A stretch of 64,000 nt of DNA from Schwartzia succinivorans DSM 10502 (GTDB lineage: Bacteria; Bacillota; Negativicutes; Selenomonadales; Selenomonadaceae): positions 186,001 to 250,000 of the forward strand of contig NZ_FQUG01000005.1 of NCBI RefSeq assembly GCF_900129225.1. Reading direction: 5' to 3'. The stretch's first letter is position 1, and the number at the start of each line of letters is the position of its first letter. The notes beneath the pieces are model-generated. The model made no database searches, was not told the origin of the DNA, and saw only the letters and a program-made list of their open reading frames with translations. The position numbers and the translations under genes are program-made. This document shows positions 25,177 through 32,892 of this stretch, one piece after another.

Positions 25177-26073
25177 TTACACGTCATAGGTCTTGTCAAT
25201 TGCTTTTAATTCGCTAAAGGTGTCAATCTCCACTATATCTTCGTCATGGCACTCACGAACCTCAACTGCATAACGCTCTTTCTTATATACAAGGGGAACC
25301 TGTTCCCAGTATCTTTCTTTGCCACCGGGAGAAGCGTAAATGTCAGCTATATCCTGTGACAGCTTGTGACCATCAGCTTCGTCCCAGTAGCTTATGCCTA
25401 CCATCTGCCATATGTCGTCGCCTTCACCGCCGACCTTTTCTTCGACGATTACACCGTCACTGACCTTGAAGCACCAGTCATCGGAGCGCTCCTTTTTGAT
25501 TGCGAGGAAGTCGGAAGTGTAGTGATATTTCTTTATAATCGCAGGATTTGAGAGAAGCAGGTCGGCTTCAAACACGTAGGAGTTTGACAGCATGTAACGG
25601 GCGACCAATGAAGAGCTTATGTTGTTTGCCTCGTTATACATAGGATTCTCAAGAAATTTTATCATCGGATATTTGTAGAGAAGCTGATCGAACTGCTCCG
25701 CCAGGTATCCTCGTACGATATAAATTTCGTTGATGCCGGACTGAAGACATGCGTCAATCAGATGGTCTATTATGCGTACGCCATGAACTCTTACAAGTGG
25801 TTTTGGCGTGTTAAAAGTTATTGGAATAAGACGTGATCCGAAGCCGGCAGCTATGAATATAGCACGTTTCGCGCGGTATGGTTCCAACGCAGTAAATCCA
25901 GCGTTGGTAATGCCGGAGCGTTCTATATAGCCGAGCTCAGTCAATTCCTTCATGACACGGTTTACTGTACCCAGGCTGTGCCCAGTCTGTTCCTCTAATT
26001 GCCGTTGAGTCAGAGCCTTTTGGTTTGTTGCCAAAGCCTCAAGTATATCAAATTGTTTCCTAGTCAGCTTCAT
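25177..26073 (-). CDS. Phosphonate cytidylyltransferase-like protein (PntC/LicC type) with N-terminal winged helix
   Basis: Likely activates 2-aminoethylphosphonate to CMP-AEP for transfer to a glycan or lipid. The nucleotidyltransferase domain (about 70-298) has AIFIAAGFGSRLIPI, NTPKPLVRVHG, the NANNISSSLVA-like block (YNEANNISSSLVA), FEADLLLS and a closing EEDIVEID-like metal site (HDEDIVEID). The first 65 residues are a winged-helix DNA-binding-like domain (TRKQFDILEALA, ALTQRQLEEQTGHSLGTVNR). First gene of the minus-strand operon. AGGAGG is 3 bases from an ATG at 26076 and 6 from ATG 26073; the latter is preferred. Choline-phosphate activation is the alternative, less likely beside pepM. 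Confidence 0.85.
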   Translation of the reverse strand: MKLTRKQFDILEALATNQKALTQRQLEEQTGHSLGTVNRVMKELTELGYIERSGITNAGFTALEPYRAKRAIFIAAGFGSRLIPITFNTPKPLVRVHGVRIIDHLIDACLQSGINEIYIVRGYLAEQFDQLLYKYPMIKFLENPMYNEANNISSSLVARYMLSNSYVFEADLLLSNPAIIKKYHYTSDFLAIKKERSDDWCFKVSDGVIVEEKVGGEGDDIWQMVGISYWDEADGHKLSQDIADIYASPGGKERYWEQVPLVYKKERYAVEVRECHDEDIVEIDTFSELKAIDKTYDV

Positions 26074-26158
26074 CATTTTCCTCCTTTGAAAAATTAAACG
26101 ATTAGAAAATGTCGTCAGATAAAATGGAATGAACCAATTACTATAACTGCATAAATTA

Positions 26159-26186
26159 ATTATAGTATGATATGTTCATTTTGCAA
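26159..26186 (-). promoter_or_regulatory. Promoter of the phosphonate operon
   Basis: Minus-strand -35 TTGCAA (26181-26186), 16-base spacer, -10 TATAAT (26159-26164). It lies in a 305-base AT-rich gap (26077-26381) between divergent units; apart from the two promoters nothing else is recognised there. Confidence 0.65.
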
Positions 26187-26244
26187 ATTTTTTTCTGCTC
26201 AAAAGGAACAATATATATATTCTTAAAACATTGGTCTATGTTTT

Positions 26245-26274
26245 TTGCTAAAATTGTGCTAATGCTTGTATAAT
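26245..26274 (+). promoter_or_regulatory. Promoter of the CPBP/TagF-like operon
   Basis: -35 TTGCTA (26245-26250), 18-base spacer, -10 TATAAT (26269-26274), start near 26281 and a leader of about 100 bases. It is divergent from the phosphonate promoter. Confidence 0.6.
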
Positions 26275-26381
26275 ATAGTAAGATGATTATTGTGTCTTTT
26301 GTATAAAACAGGCTCTGATGACGATTTTGCGAAGAGATGAATATTGTGATAATTGTTATTGATTTATGAGATGAAGCTGCT

Positions 26382-27107
26382 ATGATGTTTTTTATCTTGG
26401 TTTTAGGATACAACATTCTTTTTTATTTAGGTGAATATTGCTCGGCAAATGCAGAAAATCATCTCCTTTCGGCTGCTTTTTTGCTGGTTTTTTTAACAAT
26501 TGTTATCCAGTTTATAAGACGCACAGGCGCGCTTACCTGTTCATTTGACCGAAAAAGCGAAAAAGATCTGCCTTTCACTGCCTGGATAATACCAGGACTT
26601 TTTGGCTTATGGAGTATTGTGCAGACAGTAAAGTCATTGTATTACGGAGCGGAAGTGTATCCAATAGATACGGTAATTGGTACGCTTCTGTTAGTCACTG
26701 CGTCGGCTGTGTATGAAGAATTGCTCTTCCGTGGGTTTATTTTTGAATATTTGCTTCCGCATGGCTATTCGTGCGCGTTGTGGGGGGCGGATATTCTGTT
26801 TGCTGCAGCACATATGTTTAACAGTCAGTTCGGGAGTTTTTGTTATGATTTTGTAATACAGATTTTAATTGCGTTGTGCTTTGGATATTTCTTTTCAGTA
26901 TTTGTTTTCATGACTAAAAGTTTGTTCCCTGCAATCTGCATGCATATTTGGATTAACGCAGTTTCACCATATAACTATCTGCAGGAAGCACCTCGTTTTG
27001 ATGAATATGATTTGTTGGTTTATGTAGTTTTGGCCGTTATCTGTTTATGTTATAGTAATAGAATATACAGACAGCAAAAAGAAGGTATGGTGAGAATAAT
27101 CAGATGA
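26382..27107 (+). CDS. CPBP family intramembrane metalloprotease
   Basis: Membrane protein of the CAAX protease/bacteriocin-immunity (Abi) family, about seven spans. The active-site motifs are present: VYEELLFRGFIFEYL (EE-x3-R), FAAAHMFNSQFG (second-motif His) and ICMHIWINAV (third-motif His). 241 residues, typical. Substrates of these proteases are mostly unknown. Its stop overlaps the ATG of the CDP-glycerol glycerophosphotransferase-like gene by 4 bases, so the two are co-translated, suggesting a role in that envelope pathway. The ribosome site before ATG 26382 is weak; an adjacent second ATG is possible. Confidence 0.85.
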   Translation: MMFFILVLGYNILFYLGEYCSANAENHLLSAAFLLVFLTIVIQFIRRTGALTCSFDRKSEKDLPFTAWIIPGLFGLWSIVQTVKSLYYGAEVYPIDTVIGTLLLVTASAVYEELLFRGFIFEYLLPHGYSCALWGADILFAAAHMFNSQFGSFCYDFVIQILIALCFGYFFSVFVFMTKSLFPAICMHIWINAVSPYNYLQEAPRFDEYDLLVYVVLAVICLCYSNRIYRQQKEGMVRIIR

Positions 27108-28348
27108 GGTTATATATTGATCCCGGAACAGGGAGTATGTTATTTACGATACTGGTCGGATTGATTGGAGCGGCGGTCTTTTCTATCCGCATGTTTTGGG
27201 TAAAGGTTCGGTTCTTTTTTAGTGGTGGTAAAAAGGTTAAAATGGATGGAGCCAGGATACCTCTTGTTATTTTTTCAGATGATAAGCGTTATTGGAGTAT
27301 TTTTGAACCCATCTGCCGCGAACTGAATCATCGCGGACAGGAGGTTGTTTACATGACTGCGTCAGCGGATGATCCTGCACTGAATACTGAGTATGAGTAT
27401 GTTAAAGCAGAATTTATAGGGGAAGGTAACCGTGCTTTTGCAAAATTGAATTTTTTACAGGCGGACATTGTATTGTCTACAACCCCTGGGCTTGATGTAT
27501 ATCAGTGGAGAAGATCTCCGGAAGTGCATTATTATGTTCATATACTGCATATGCCAAATGATGCGACACTGTATCGTATGTTTGGTCTCGACTATTATGA
27601 CGCGGTTCTTCTGTCCGGAGATTTTCAGGTACAGCAAATCAGGGAATTGGAAAAGCTCAGAGAGCTGCCACCAAAAGAACTAGTAAAAGTTGGCATCCCT
27701 TATATGGATGAGATGAAAAAAAGACTAATTTCAGCTCCGATTTTAGCTGAACATGAACGTACTGTGCTTTTGGCGCCTTCATGGGGCCCGGAAGCCATCT
27801 TTTCTAAAATTGGAGATGAAATTCTAAAAATTCTTCTTTCTACGGGCTGGCATATAATCGTGCGTCCACATCCGCAATCCTTTACTTCGGAAAAAGAGCT
27901 GATGGATAATCTTATGGAGGAATATCCGCCATCTGAGCAGCTGGAGTGGAATCGTGATAACGACAACTTTGAGGTGTTGAGGCGATCAGATATTCTGATA
28001 TCGGATTTTTCCGGGGTTATCTTCGATTTTACAATGATTTACAATAAACCTGTTATTTACACTGCAGGCGAGCTTGATACAAGTGTTTATGATGCATGGT
28101 GGCTTGATACTCCTGTATGGACTACAACGGTTCTTCCAAAATTAGGTCGGGAGCTGAGCAAAGAAAATTTAAATAATTTAAAGGAAATTATTGAGTCGTG
28201 CCTGACGGATGATTTGTATTCGAAAGGCCGTGATGAAGTTAGGAAAGAAGCGTGGGCATACCCCGATGAGGGCGCAGTTCGTGTTGTTGATTATTTGACT
28301 GAGCTGCAAAAGCGTTTACTGGAGTCGGGAAATGACAATGTTTTATAG
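27104..28348 (+). CDS. CDP-glycerol glycerophosphotransferase family protein (TagB/TagF-like)
   Basis: GT-B-fold enzyme related to teichoic-acid primase/polymerase. It would transfer a phospho-alcohol from a CDP-activated donor to a membrane-linked acceptor. One N-terminal membrane span (MLFTILVGLIGAAVFSIRMF) anchors it. Catalytic features are HILHMPNDA in the first half, LLAPSWGPEA, WHIIVRPHPQS (the conserved His) and SDILISDFSGVIFDFTM (the SDxSG-x-xxD donor motif), then NKPVIYT. 414 residues. The donor might be CDP-glycerol, or CMP-AEP made by the divergent operon; the sequence cannot tell. A bidirectional terminator follows. Confidence 0.88.
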   Translation: MRLYIDPGTGSMLFTILVGLIGAAVFSIRMFWVKVRFFFSGGKKVKMDGARIPLVIFSDDKRYWSIFEPICRELNHRGQEVVYMTASADDPALNTEYEYVKAEFIGEGNRAFAKLNFLQADIVLSTTPGLDVYQWRRSPEVHYYVHILHMPNDATLYRMFGLDYYDAVLLSGDFQVQQIRELEKLRELPPKELVKVGIPYMDEMKKRLISAPILAEHERTVLLAPSWGPEAIFSKIGDEILKILLSTGWHIIVRPHPQSFTSEKELMDNLMEEYPPSEQLEWNRDNDNFEVLRRSDILISDFSGVIFDFTMIYNKPVIYTAGELDTSVYDAWWLDTPVWTTTVLPKLGRELSKENLNNLKEIIESCLTDDLYSKGRDEVRKEAWAYPDEGAVRVVDYLTELQKRLLESGNDNVL

Positions 28349-28360
28349 CGTCCATGAAAT

Positions 28361-28405
28361 AAAAAGAGGTTCATTGACTTTGACGAGTCAGTGAACCTCT
28401 TTTTT
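28361..28405. terminator. Bidirectional terminator
   Basis: AAAAAGAGGTTCA plus TGACT pairs with AGTCA plus TGAACCTCTTTTTT across a short loop, with one mismatch. It separates the TagF-like gene from convergent ndh. Confidence 0.88.
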
Positions 28406-28436
28406 ATATGCGTTATTGCTATGCTTTACGTTATTG

Positions 28437-29717
28437 TTACTGCAGATTTTTAGCCTCATCACGTTCTCTGGTCAGGCATGCGGGGCGGGTACTGAACAGT
28501 GTGTTTAGCAGCCATTTATACAGTACGATGAAGTTAGTTGTCCAGCCTGCCAGGCGGATTACGTGGACGGCGAGCCATGCGGCCCAGGCGAAGAATCCGT
28601 CCATGGTCATGCTGCCCTTTGCCATGACTCCTGCGAAGCGGCCGACCATTGCCATTGAGCCCAGGTCGTGGCTTACAAAGGTTTTCTGTGGTTCTCCTTC
28701 GATTTGGCACATGATGTTATGTGCCGCGCAGGCAGCCTCCTGCATGGCGTAAGGAGCTATGGTGGCGAGGGGCGGTTCGCCGGATTTTTCTATGAAGTGC
28801 GCGCAGTCGCCTATGACGTAGACCTCGGGAAGCTCAGGTACGGATAAGTCTCTTCCTACGATTATGCGTCCATCGCCGGCCTGCTTTGCGCCAAGCTCTT
28901 TGCAGACATCCACAGCCTGTACGCCGCTGGCCCATATGAGAGTGTATGCTTTGACGGTTTCACCATTTTTGAATGTTACAGTTTCGCCGTCGTAATTCGA
29001 AACGGCGGTATTAAGCCGCACATCTACGCCCTTTTTTCTGAGGCTTTTGGCAGCAGATTCACGAAGCTTCATCGGCATCATCATGAGAAGGCTGTCCGTC
29101 ATTTCGATGAGCTTCACATCGGCCTTTTTCAGGTCGAGGCGTGGATAGTCGCGCGGCAGTGTGTTGTGTAGAAGCTCTGCGATGGCGCCTGCTTCTTCGA
29201 CGCCTGTCGGACCTCCGCCGACTACGATAAATGTCAAAAGCGCCTGCCTTTTTTCTTCGTCTGTTTCATGAGCCGCGCTTTCTATGCAGCGCATGATATG
29301 GTCGCGGATGGCGGCAGACTCGCTCAGGGTTTTCATCGGAAAGGAATGCTCTTCTATATCCTTCATACCGAAATAGCGTGTAGTAGAACCCAACGCGACA
29401 ATGAGATAGTCGTAGGATATATCCCCGGTGTCCGTGAATACCGTTTTATTTGCCGTATCAAAGCCTGTTACGCAGCCAAGATGAAAATCTGCGTTTGACT
29501 GAGAACGGAAGAACTGACGAACCGGCAGCGCAATTTCACTTTCCTCCAGGATACCTGTGGAAAGCTGGTAAAGAAGCGGCGCAAAAAACTGATAATTATT
29601 TTGGTCAACTACCGTCACATCGACAGGCTCTCCTGCAAAGCACTGCGCGGCCTTTACTCCGCCCATTCCTGCCCCGAGTATGACGACGTGAGGACGCGCG
29701 TTTGATTTCTCGTTCAT
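28437..29717 (-). CDS. ndh: Type II NADH dehydrogenase (FAD-dependent, non-proton-pumping)
   Basis: Peripheral membrane flavoprotein that oxidises NADH and reduces quinone. Two dinucleotide folds are present: VVILGAGMGGVKAA (FAD) and FIVVGGGPTGVEEAGA (NADH), with NYQFFAPLLYQ and the second FAD contact VYVIGDCAHF. The C-terminus has the hydrophobic/basic tail (FFAWAAWLAVHVIRLAGW, FIVLYKWLL) that anchors NDH-2. 426 residues, full length. Start: an ATG at 29729 is about 3 bases from GGGGGTGG, while ATG 29717 is better spaced; 29717 is used here. It is read from a divergent promoter facing metG. Confidence 0.9.
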   Translation of the reverse strand: MNEKSNARPHVVILGAGMGGVKAAQCFAGEPVDVTVVDQNNYQFFAPLLYQLSTGILEESEIALPVRQFFRSQSNADFHLGCVTGFDTANKTVFTDTGDISYDYLIVALGSTTRYFGMKDIEEHSFPMKTLSESAAIRDHIMRCIESAAHETDEEKRQALLTFIVVGGGPTGVEEAGAIAELLHNTLPRDYPRLDLKKADVKLIEMTDSLLMMMPMKLRESAAKSLRKKGVDVRLNTAVSNYDGETVTFKNGETVKAYTLIWASGVQAVDVCKELGAKQAGDGRIIVGRDLSVPELPEVYVIGDCAHFIEKSGEPPLATIAPYAMQEAACAAHNIMCQIEGEPQKTFVSHDLGSMAMVGRFAGVMAKGSMTMDGFFAWAAWLAVHVIRLAGWTTNFIVLYKWLLNTLFSTRPACLTRERDEAKNLQ

Positions 29718-29752
29718 GGAAGCATCCACCCCCTGTTTAATCTAATAATTAC

Positions 29753-29761
29753 ATTATAGCA
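29753..29761 (-). promoter_or_regulatory. Extended -10 promoter of ndh
   Basis: Minus strand TGCTATAAT, an extended -10 (TATAAT at 29753-29758) without a convincing -35. It is divergent from the metG promoter 25 bases away. Confidence 0.5.
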
Positions 29762-29782
29762 TAACATGCCAGTCAGTATTTT

Positions 29783-29815
29783 CCCTTGGCAAAACTTGAT
29801 TCAAAGCATTATAAT
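29783..29815 (+). promoter_or_regulatory. Promoter of metG-tatD
   Basis: -35 TTGGCA (29786-29791), 18-base spacer, -10 TATAAT (29810-29815). CCCTTGGCAAAACT is identical to the promoter at 2893-2906, and the half-palindrome on the left is only partly kept (TATTTTCC in place of GTTTTGCC). Confidence 0.75.
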
Positions 29816-29875
29816 ATAGTCTAACAATTTTTTGCACCGTTTCCATTCGATGGTGCGATTTGGAGGGGTAAACCA

Positions 29876-31804
29876 ATGGAAAAAAAGAACTTTTATATAA
29901 CGACGCCGATTTATTATCCGAGCGCCAAGCTTCATATCGGTCATGCGTACTGCACGACCATTGCGGACTCGATTGCCCGTTTCAAGCGCTTCGCAGGCTA
30001 TGACGTGTTTTTCCTCACAGGAAGTGACGAGCACGGACAGAAGATTCAGCAGAAGGCAGAGGAAGCAGGAGTTACGCCTATCGAGTATGTAGACAACATC
30101 GTTGCAGGCTTTCAGAACCTCTGGAAGCGCCTCAATATCTCCAATGATGATTTCATCCGCACGACGCAGGAGCGCCATATAAAGGTTGTTCAGGAAATTT
30201 TCCGCCGCATCTATGCTAAGGGCGATATCTACAAGGGTGCATACAAGGGCCTTTACTGCACGCCCTGCGAAAGCTACTGGACAGAGCACCAGCTTGATGA
30301 AAACGGCTGCTGCCCGGACTGTGGACGGCCGGTGCAGGAGGTCGAGGAGGAAGCGTACTTCTTCAAGATGTCAAACTACGCAGACCGCGTGCTTAAATAT
30401 ATTGAAGACAATCCTGAATTCATCCAGCCTGTATCCAGACGCAACGAGATGATCAACTTCATCAAGCAGGGCCTTGACGACCTCTGCATTTCCCGTACGT
30501 CCTTTGACTGGGGAATCCCTGTCCCGACTGACGACAAGCATGTCATCTATGTCTGGTTCGATGCGCTGACGAACTACATCACGCCAATCGGATTTTTGGA
30601 CGACCCTGAAAAATTCGCGAAATTCTGGCCTGCAGACCTCCATCTCGTGGGCAAGGAAATCGTCCGTTTCCACTCCATCATCTGGCCCTGCATCCTGATG
30701 GCACTTGACCTGCCGCTGCCGAAGAAGGTATACGGACACGGCTGGCTTATCGTGGATGGCGACAAGATGTCAAAATCCAAGGGAAATGTTGTAGACCCGA
30801 ATCTTTTGATAGACGAGTTCGGCCCCGATGCCATCCGTTATTTCCTGCTTCGTGAAATAACCCTCGGACAGGACGGCAACTTCTCCCGTGACGCTCTTAT
30901 CGAGCGCATAAATGCTGACCTTGCCAATGACCTTGGCAATCTTCTGCACCGCACGCTGAACATGATTACGAAATTCCAGAACGGAGTAATCGAGCCTGCG
31001 ACAACGGAAAGCGATATTGACAAATCCCTCATTGCTGACGCGGAGCGAACGGTTAAGAGCTTCGAGGAAGGCATGGAGGCTATGCAGCTCAGCCCTGTTA
31101 TCAAAACAGTATGGGCATTTATAGGACGCGCAAATAAATACATCGACGAGACGGCCCCCTGGGCACTTGCTAAGGATCCGTCGAAAAAGGCAGAGCTTGC
31201 TTCCGTCATGTACAATCTCGCAGAGAGCCTCCGCGTTATCAGCGGCCTTATCTCTCCGTTCATGCCGGCCACTGCACCGAAGGTGTGGAAGCAGCTTGGC
31301 TTTACGGAGGATTTCTCTACCCTTACCCTTGAAGACATCAAGACCTGGGGCAAAACTACAGCAGGGCAGCATATCGGCGAGGCAGAGCAGCTTTTCCCAC
31401 GTATCGAGATTGAAAAGGAAGCTGAGGAAAAGCCTGCGAAGCAGGAAAAACAGAAAAACGCAAAGAAAAAGGACGAGCCCAAGGACGGAGAAATCTCTAT
31501 TGACGATTTCAAAAAGGTGGAGCTCCGCGTGGCGAAGGTCATCTCAGCAGAGCCTGTACCGAAGGCAGATAAGCTTTTGAAGCTTACTGTAGACCTGGGC
31601 ACTGAGCAGCGCGAGGTGGTATCCGGAATCGCGAAAAACTACACGCCTGATGAACTCGTTGGCAAGACCGTCATTCTCGTGGCAAATCTCAAGGCTGCAA
31701 AAATCCGCGGCGTCGTATCCCACGGCATGATTCTTGCCGCGTCGGCAGGGGACGACCTGAAGCTTTTGACAGTAGATATGCCTGCGGGCACAGAGGTACA
31801 CTGA
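29876..31804 (+). CDS. metG: Methionyl-tRNA synthetase
   Basis: Class I synthetase that charges initiator and elongator tRNA-Met. Seen: YYPSAKLHIGHAYCT with the HIGH motif (residues 20-23), TGSDEHGQK, a zinc knuckle CTPCESYW...CCPDCGRP in the connective peptide, YVWFDALTNY, and the KMSKSKGN loop near residue 297. Residues about 540-642 form the C-terminal EMAP/OB-fold tRNA-binding domain (DDFKKVELRVAKV, VSHGMILAA), preceded by a lysine/glutamate-rich linker. 642 residues, normal for dimeric MetRS. Its TGA overlaps the ATG of tatD, a conserved bacterial pairing. GGAGGGG precedes the ATG. Confidence 0.97.
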   Translation: MEKKNFYITTPIYYPSAKLHIGHAYCTTIADSIARFKRFAGYDVFFLTGSDEHGQKIQQKAEEAGVTPIEYVDNIVAGFQNLWKRLNISNDDFIRTTQERHIKVVQEIFRRIYAKGDIYKGAYKGLYCTPCESYWTEHQLDENGCCPDCGRPVQEVEEEAYFFKMSNYADRVLKYIEDNPEFIQPVSRRNEMINFIKQGLDDLCISRTSFDWGIPVPTDDKHVIYVWFDALTNYITPIGFLDDPEKFAKFWPADLHLVGKEIVRFHSIIWPCILMALDLPLPKKVYGHGWLIVDGDKMSKSKGNVVDPNLLIDEFGPDAIRYFLLREITLGQDGNFSRDALIERINADLANDLGNLLHRTLNMITKFQNGVIEPATTESDIDKSLIADAERTVKSFEEGMEAMQLSPVIKTVWAFIGRANKYIDETAPWALAKDPSKKAELASVMYNLAESLRVISGLISPFMPATAPKVWKQLGFTEDFSTLTLEDIKTWGKTTAGQHIGEAEQLFPRIEIEKEAEEKPAKQEKQKNAKKKDEPKDGEISIDDFKKVELRVAKVISAEPVPKADKLLKLTVDLGTEQREVVSGIAKNYTPDELVGKTVILVANLKAAKIRGVVSHGMILAASAGDDLKLLTVDMPAGTEVH

Positions 31805-32586
31805 TGGAGCTTATTGATACACACGCCCATATAGACGGTGAGGAATACGCTGAGGACAGGAAAGAAATGCTGGCCCGCGCGAAGGCCGCAGGGGTTGTAC
31901 AGGTAATTGATTTCGGTGACTCAATGGAGTCCTCGGAGCGCGCCTTTGCACTGGCGGAGGCAGAGGAAATGGTGTTCGCGGGAGTCGGAGTACATCCTGA
32001 GGAAGCATTTCCCATGACTGACGCGGATGATGAGCGCCTTGCCGACTGGACGAAATCAAAAAAAGTAGTCGCCATCGGCGAAATCGGACTTGATTATTAC
32101 TGGGAAAAGGACCGGGAAAAGCGCGAGGTGCAGCGAAAGGCCTTCATACGCCAGCTGTCCCTTGCACGCGCTCTTGACCTTCCTGTGTGCATCCATGACC
32201 GCGAGGCCCATGGAGATATGATGTCACTGCTGAAAACAGAAGGACGGAAGAACAGGGGAGTCATTCACTGCTTTTCAGGCAGTCTGGAAATGGCAGTGGA
32301 GCTTTTGAAGCTGGGCTGGTATCTCGGAATTGACGGCCCGATTACCTACAAGAACGCGGCGAAGGCTCCGGAGATTATCCGAAGGCTTCCTGCCGACAGG
32401 ATTCTTGTGGAAACCGACAGTCCGTATCTTTCTCCGCAGCCCTACCGCGGAAAAAGAAATGAGCCTGCATACGTCAGGGCAACGGCAGAATTTGCGGCAA
32501 TGCTCCGTGGAGAAGACGCGGAAGCATTTGCTCTGCAGACAACAAAAAATGCGCGTGAGCTTTATGGCATACCTGAGAGTGTATAA
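31804..32586 (+). CDS. tatD: TatD family metal-dependent hydrolase (3'-5' DNase-like)
   Basis: TIM-barrel amidohydrolase-fold nuclease involved in DNA repair or RNA turnover. Metal ligands are visible: IDTHAHID (His-x-His at 7-9), AIGEIGLDYYW (Glu), PVCIHDREAHGD (His), GVIHCFSGSLEMA (His) and ILVETDSPYLSP (Asp). 260 residues, typical of the YcfH/TatD group. Translation is coupled to metG by an ATGA overlap. Confidence 0.94.
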   Translation: MELIDTHAHIDGEEYAEDRKEMLARAKAAGVVQVIDFGDSMESSERAFALAEAEEMVFAGVGVHPEEAFPMTDADDERLADWTKSKKVVAIGEIGLDYYWEKDREKREVQRKAFIRQLSLARALDLPVCIHDREAHGDMMSLLKTEGRKNRGVIHCFSGSLEMAVELLKLGWYLGIDGPITYKNAAKAPEIIRRLPADRILVETDSPYLSPQPYRGKRNEPAYVRATAEFAAMLRGEDAEAFALQTTKNARELYGIPESV

Positions 32587-32628
32587 GGGCTCCGAAAGCC
32601 TCTATAAGACTAGACTCACAGAAAAATG

Positions 32629-32673
32629 AAAAAGTGGTGAAAGCATATCAGATTAATGCTCTCACCACTTTTT
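32629..32673. terminator. Bidirectional terminator after metG-tatD
   Basis: AAAAAGTGGTGAAAGCA pairs with TGCTCTCACCACTTTTT with one mismatch; U-tracts are present on both strands. Confidence 0.82.
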
Positions 32674-32730
32674 AATTCCCATTTTTCAGCCAAAAATCAG
32701 ACCTAAGTGGGAGACTGGAGCTTGCGGAAT

Positions 32731-32759
32731 TTGACTCATAGATATATCAATGGTATAAT
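32731..32759 (+). promoter_or_regulatory. Promoter of the 3D-domain gene
   Basis: -35 TTGACT (32731-32736), 17-base spacer, -10 TATAAT (32754-32759); start near 32766. The 306-base gap 32587-32892 holds the metG-tatD terminator, this promoter and a leader of about 127 bases with a terminator-like hairpin. Confidence 0.78.
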
Positions 32760-32775
32760 AAACATGTCCGATGTC

Positions 32776-32812
32776 CCCGTCATGTGCAGAGAAGCATGAT
32801 GGGTTGTTTTTT
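32776..32812 (+). terminator. Terminator-like hairpin in the leader of the 3D-domain gene
   Basis: CCCGTCATG (32776-32784) pairs with CATGATGGG (32795-32803) with one G-U pair, followed by TTGTTTTTT. It lies about 10 bases after the predicted transcription start and 80 bases before the gene, so it could attenuate transcription or release a short RNA. There is too little sequence before it for a riboswitch aptamer. Confidence 0.5.
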
Positions 32813-32892
32813 GGAACATGGCTTTTTCCAGAGAGATCGACGGAGAGCACCACTCTCCCGGCTGCCATCTTCCGCTCGTGAGGAGGAATTGG

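Noticed and set aside
30838-31602. 254-codon Ser/Phe-rich open frame antisense to metG
   Set aside because: Typical reverse-strand artefact of a Glu/Lys-rich coding region.
32760-32892. c-di-AMP (ydaO-type) riboswitch before the cell-wall protein
   Set aside because: The leader is only about 127 bases and the aptamer's conserved elements were not seen; the hairpin comes too soon after the start site.
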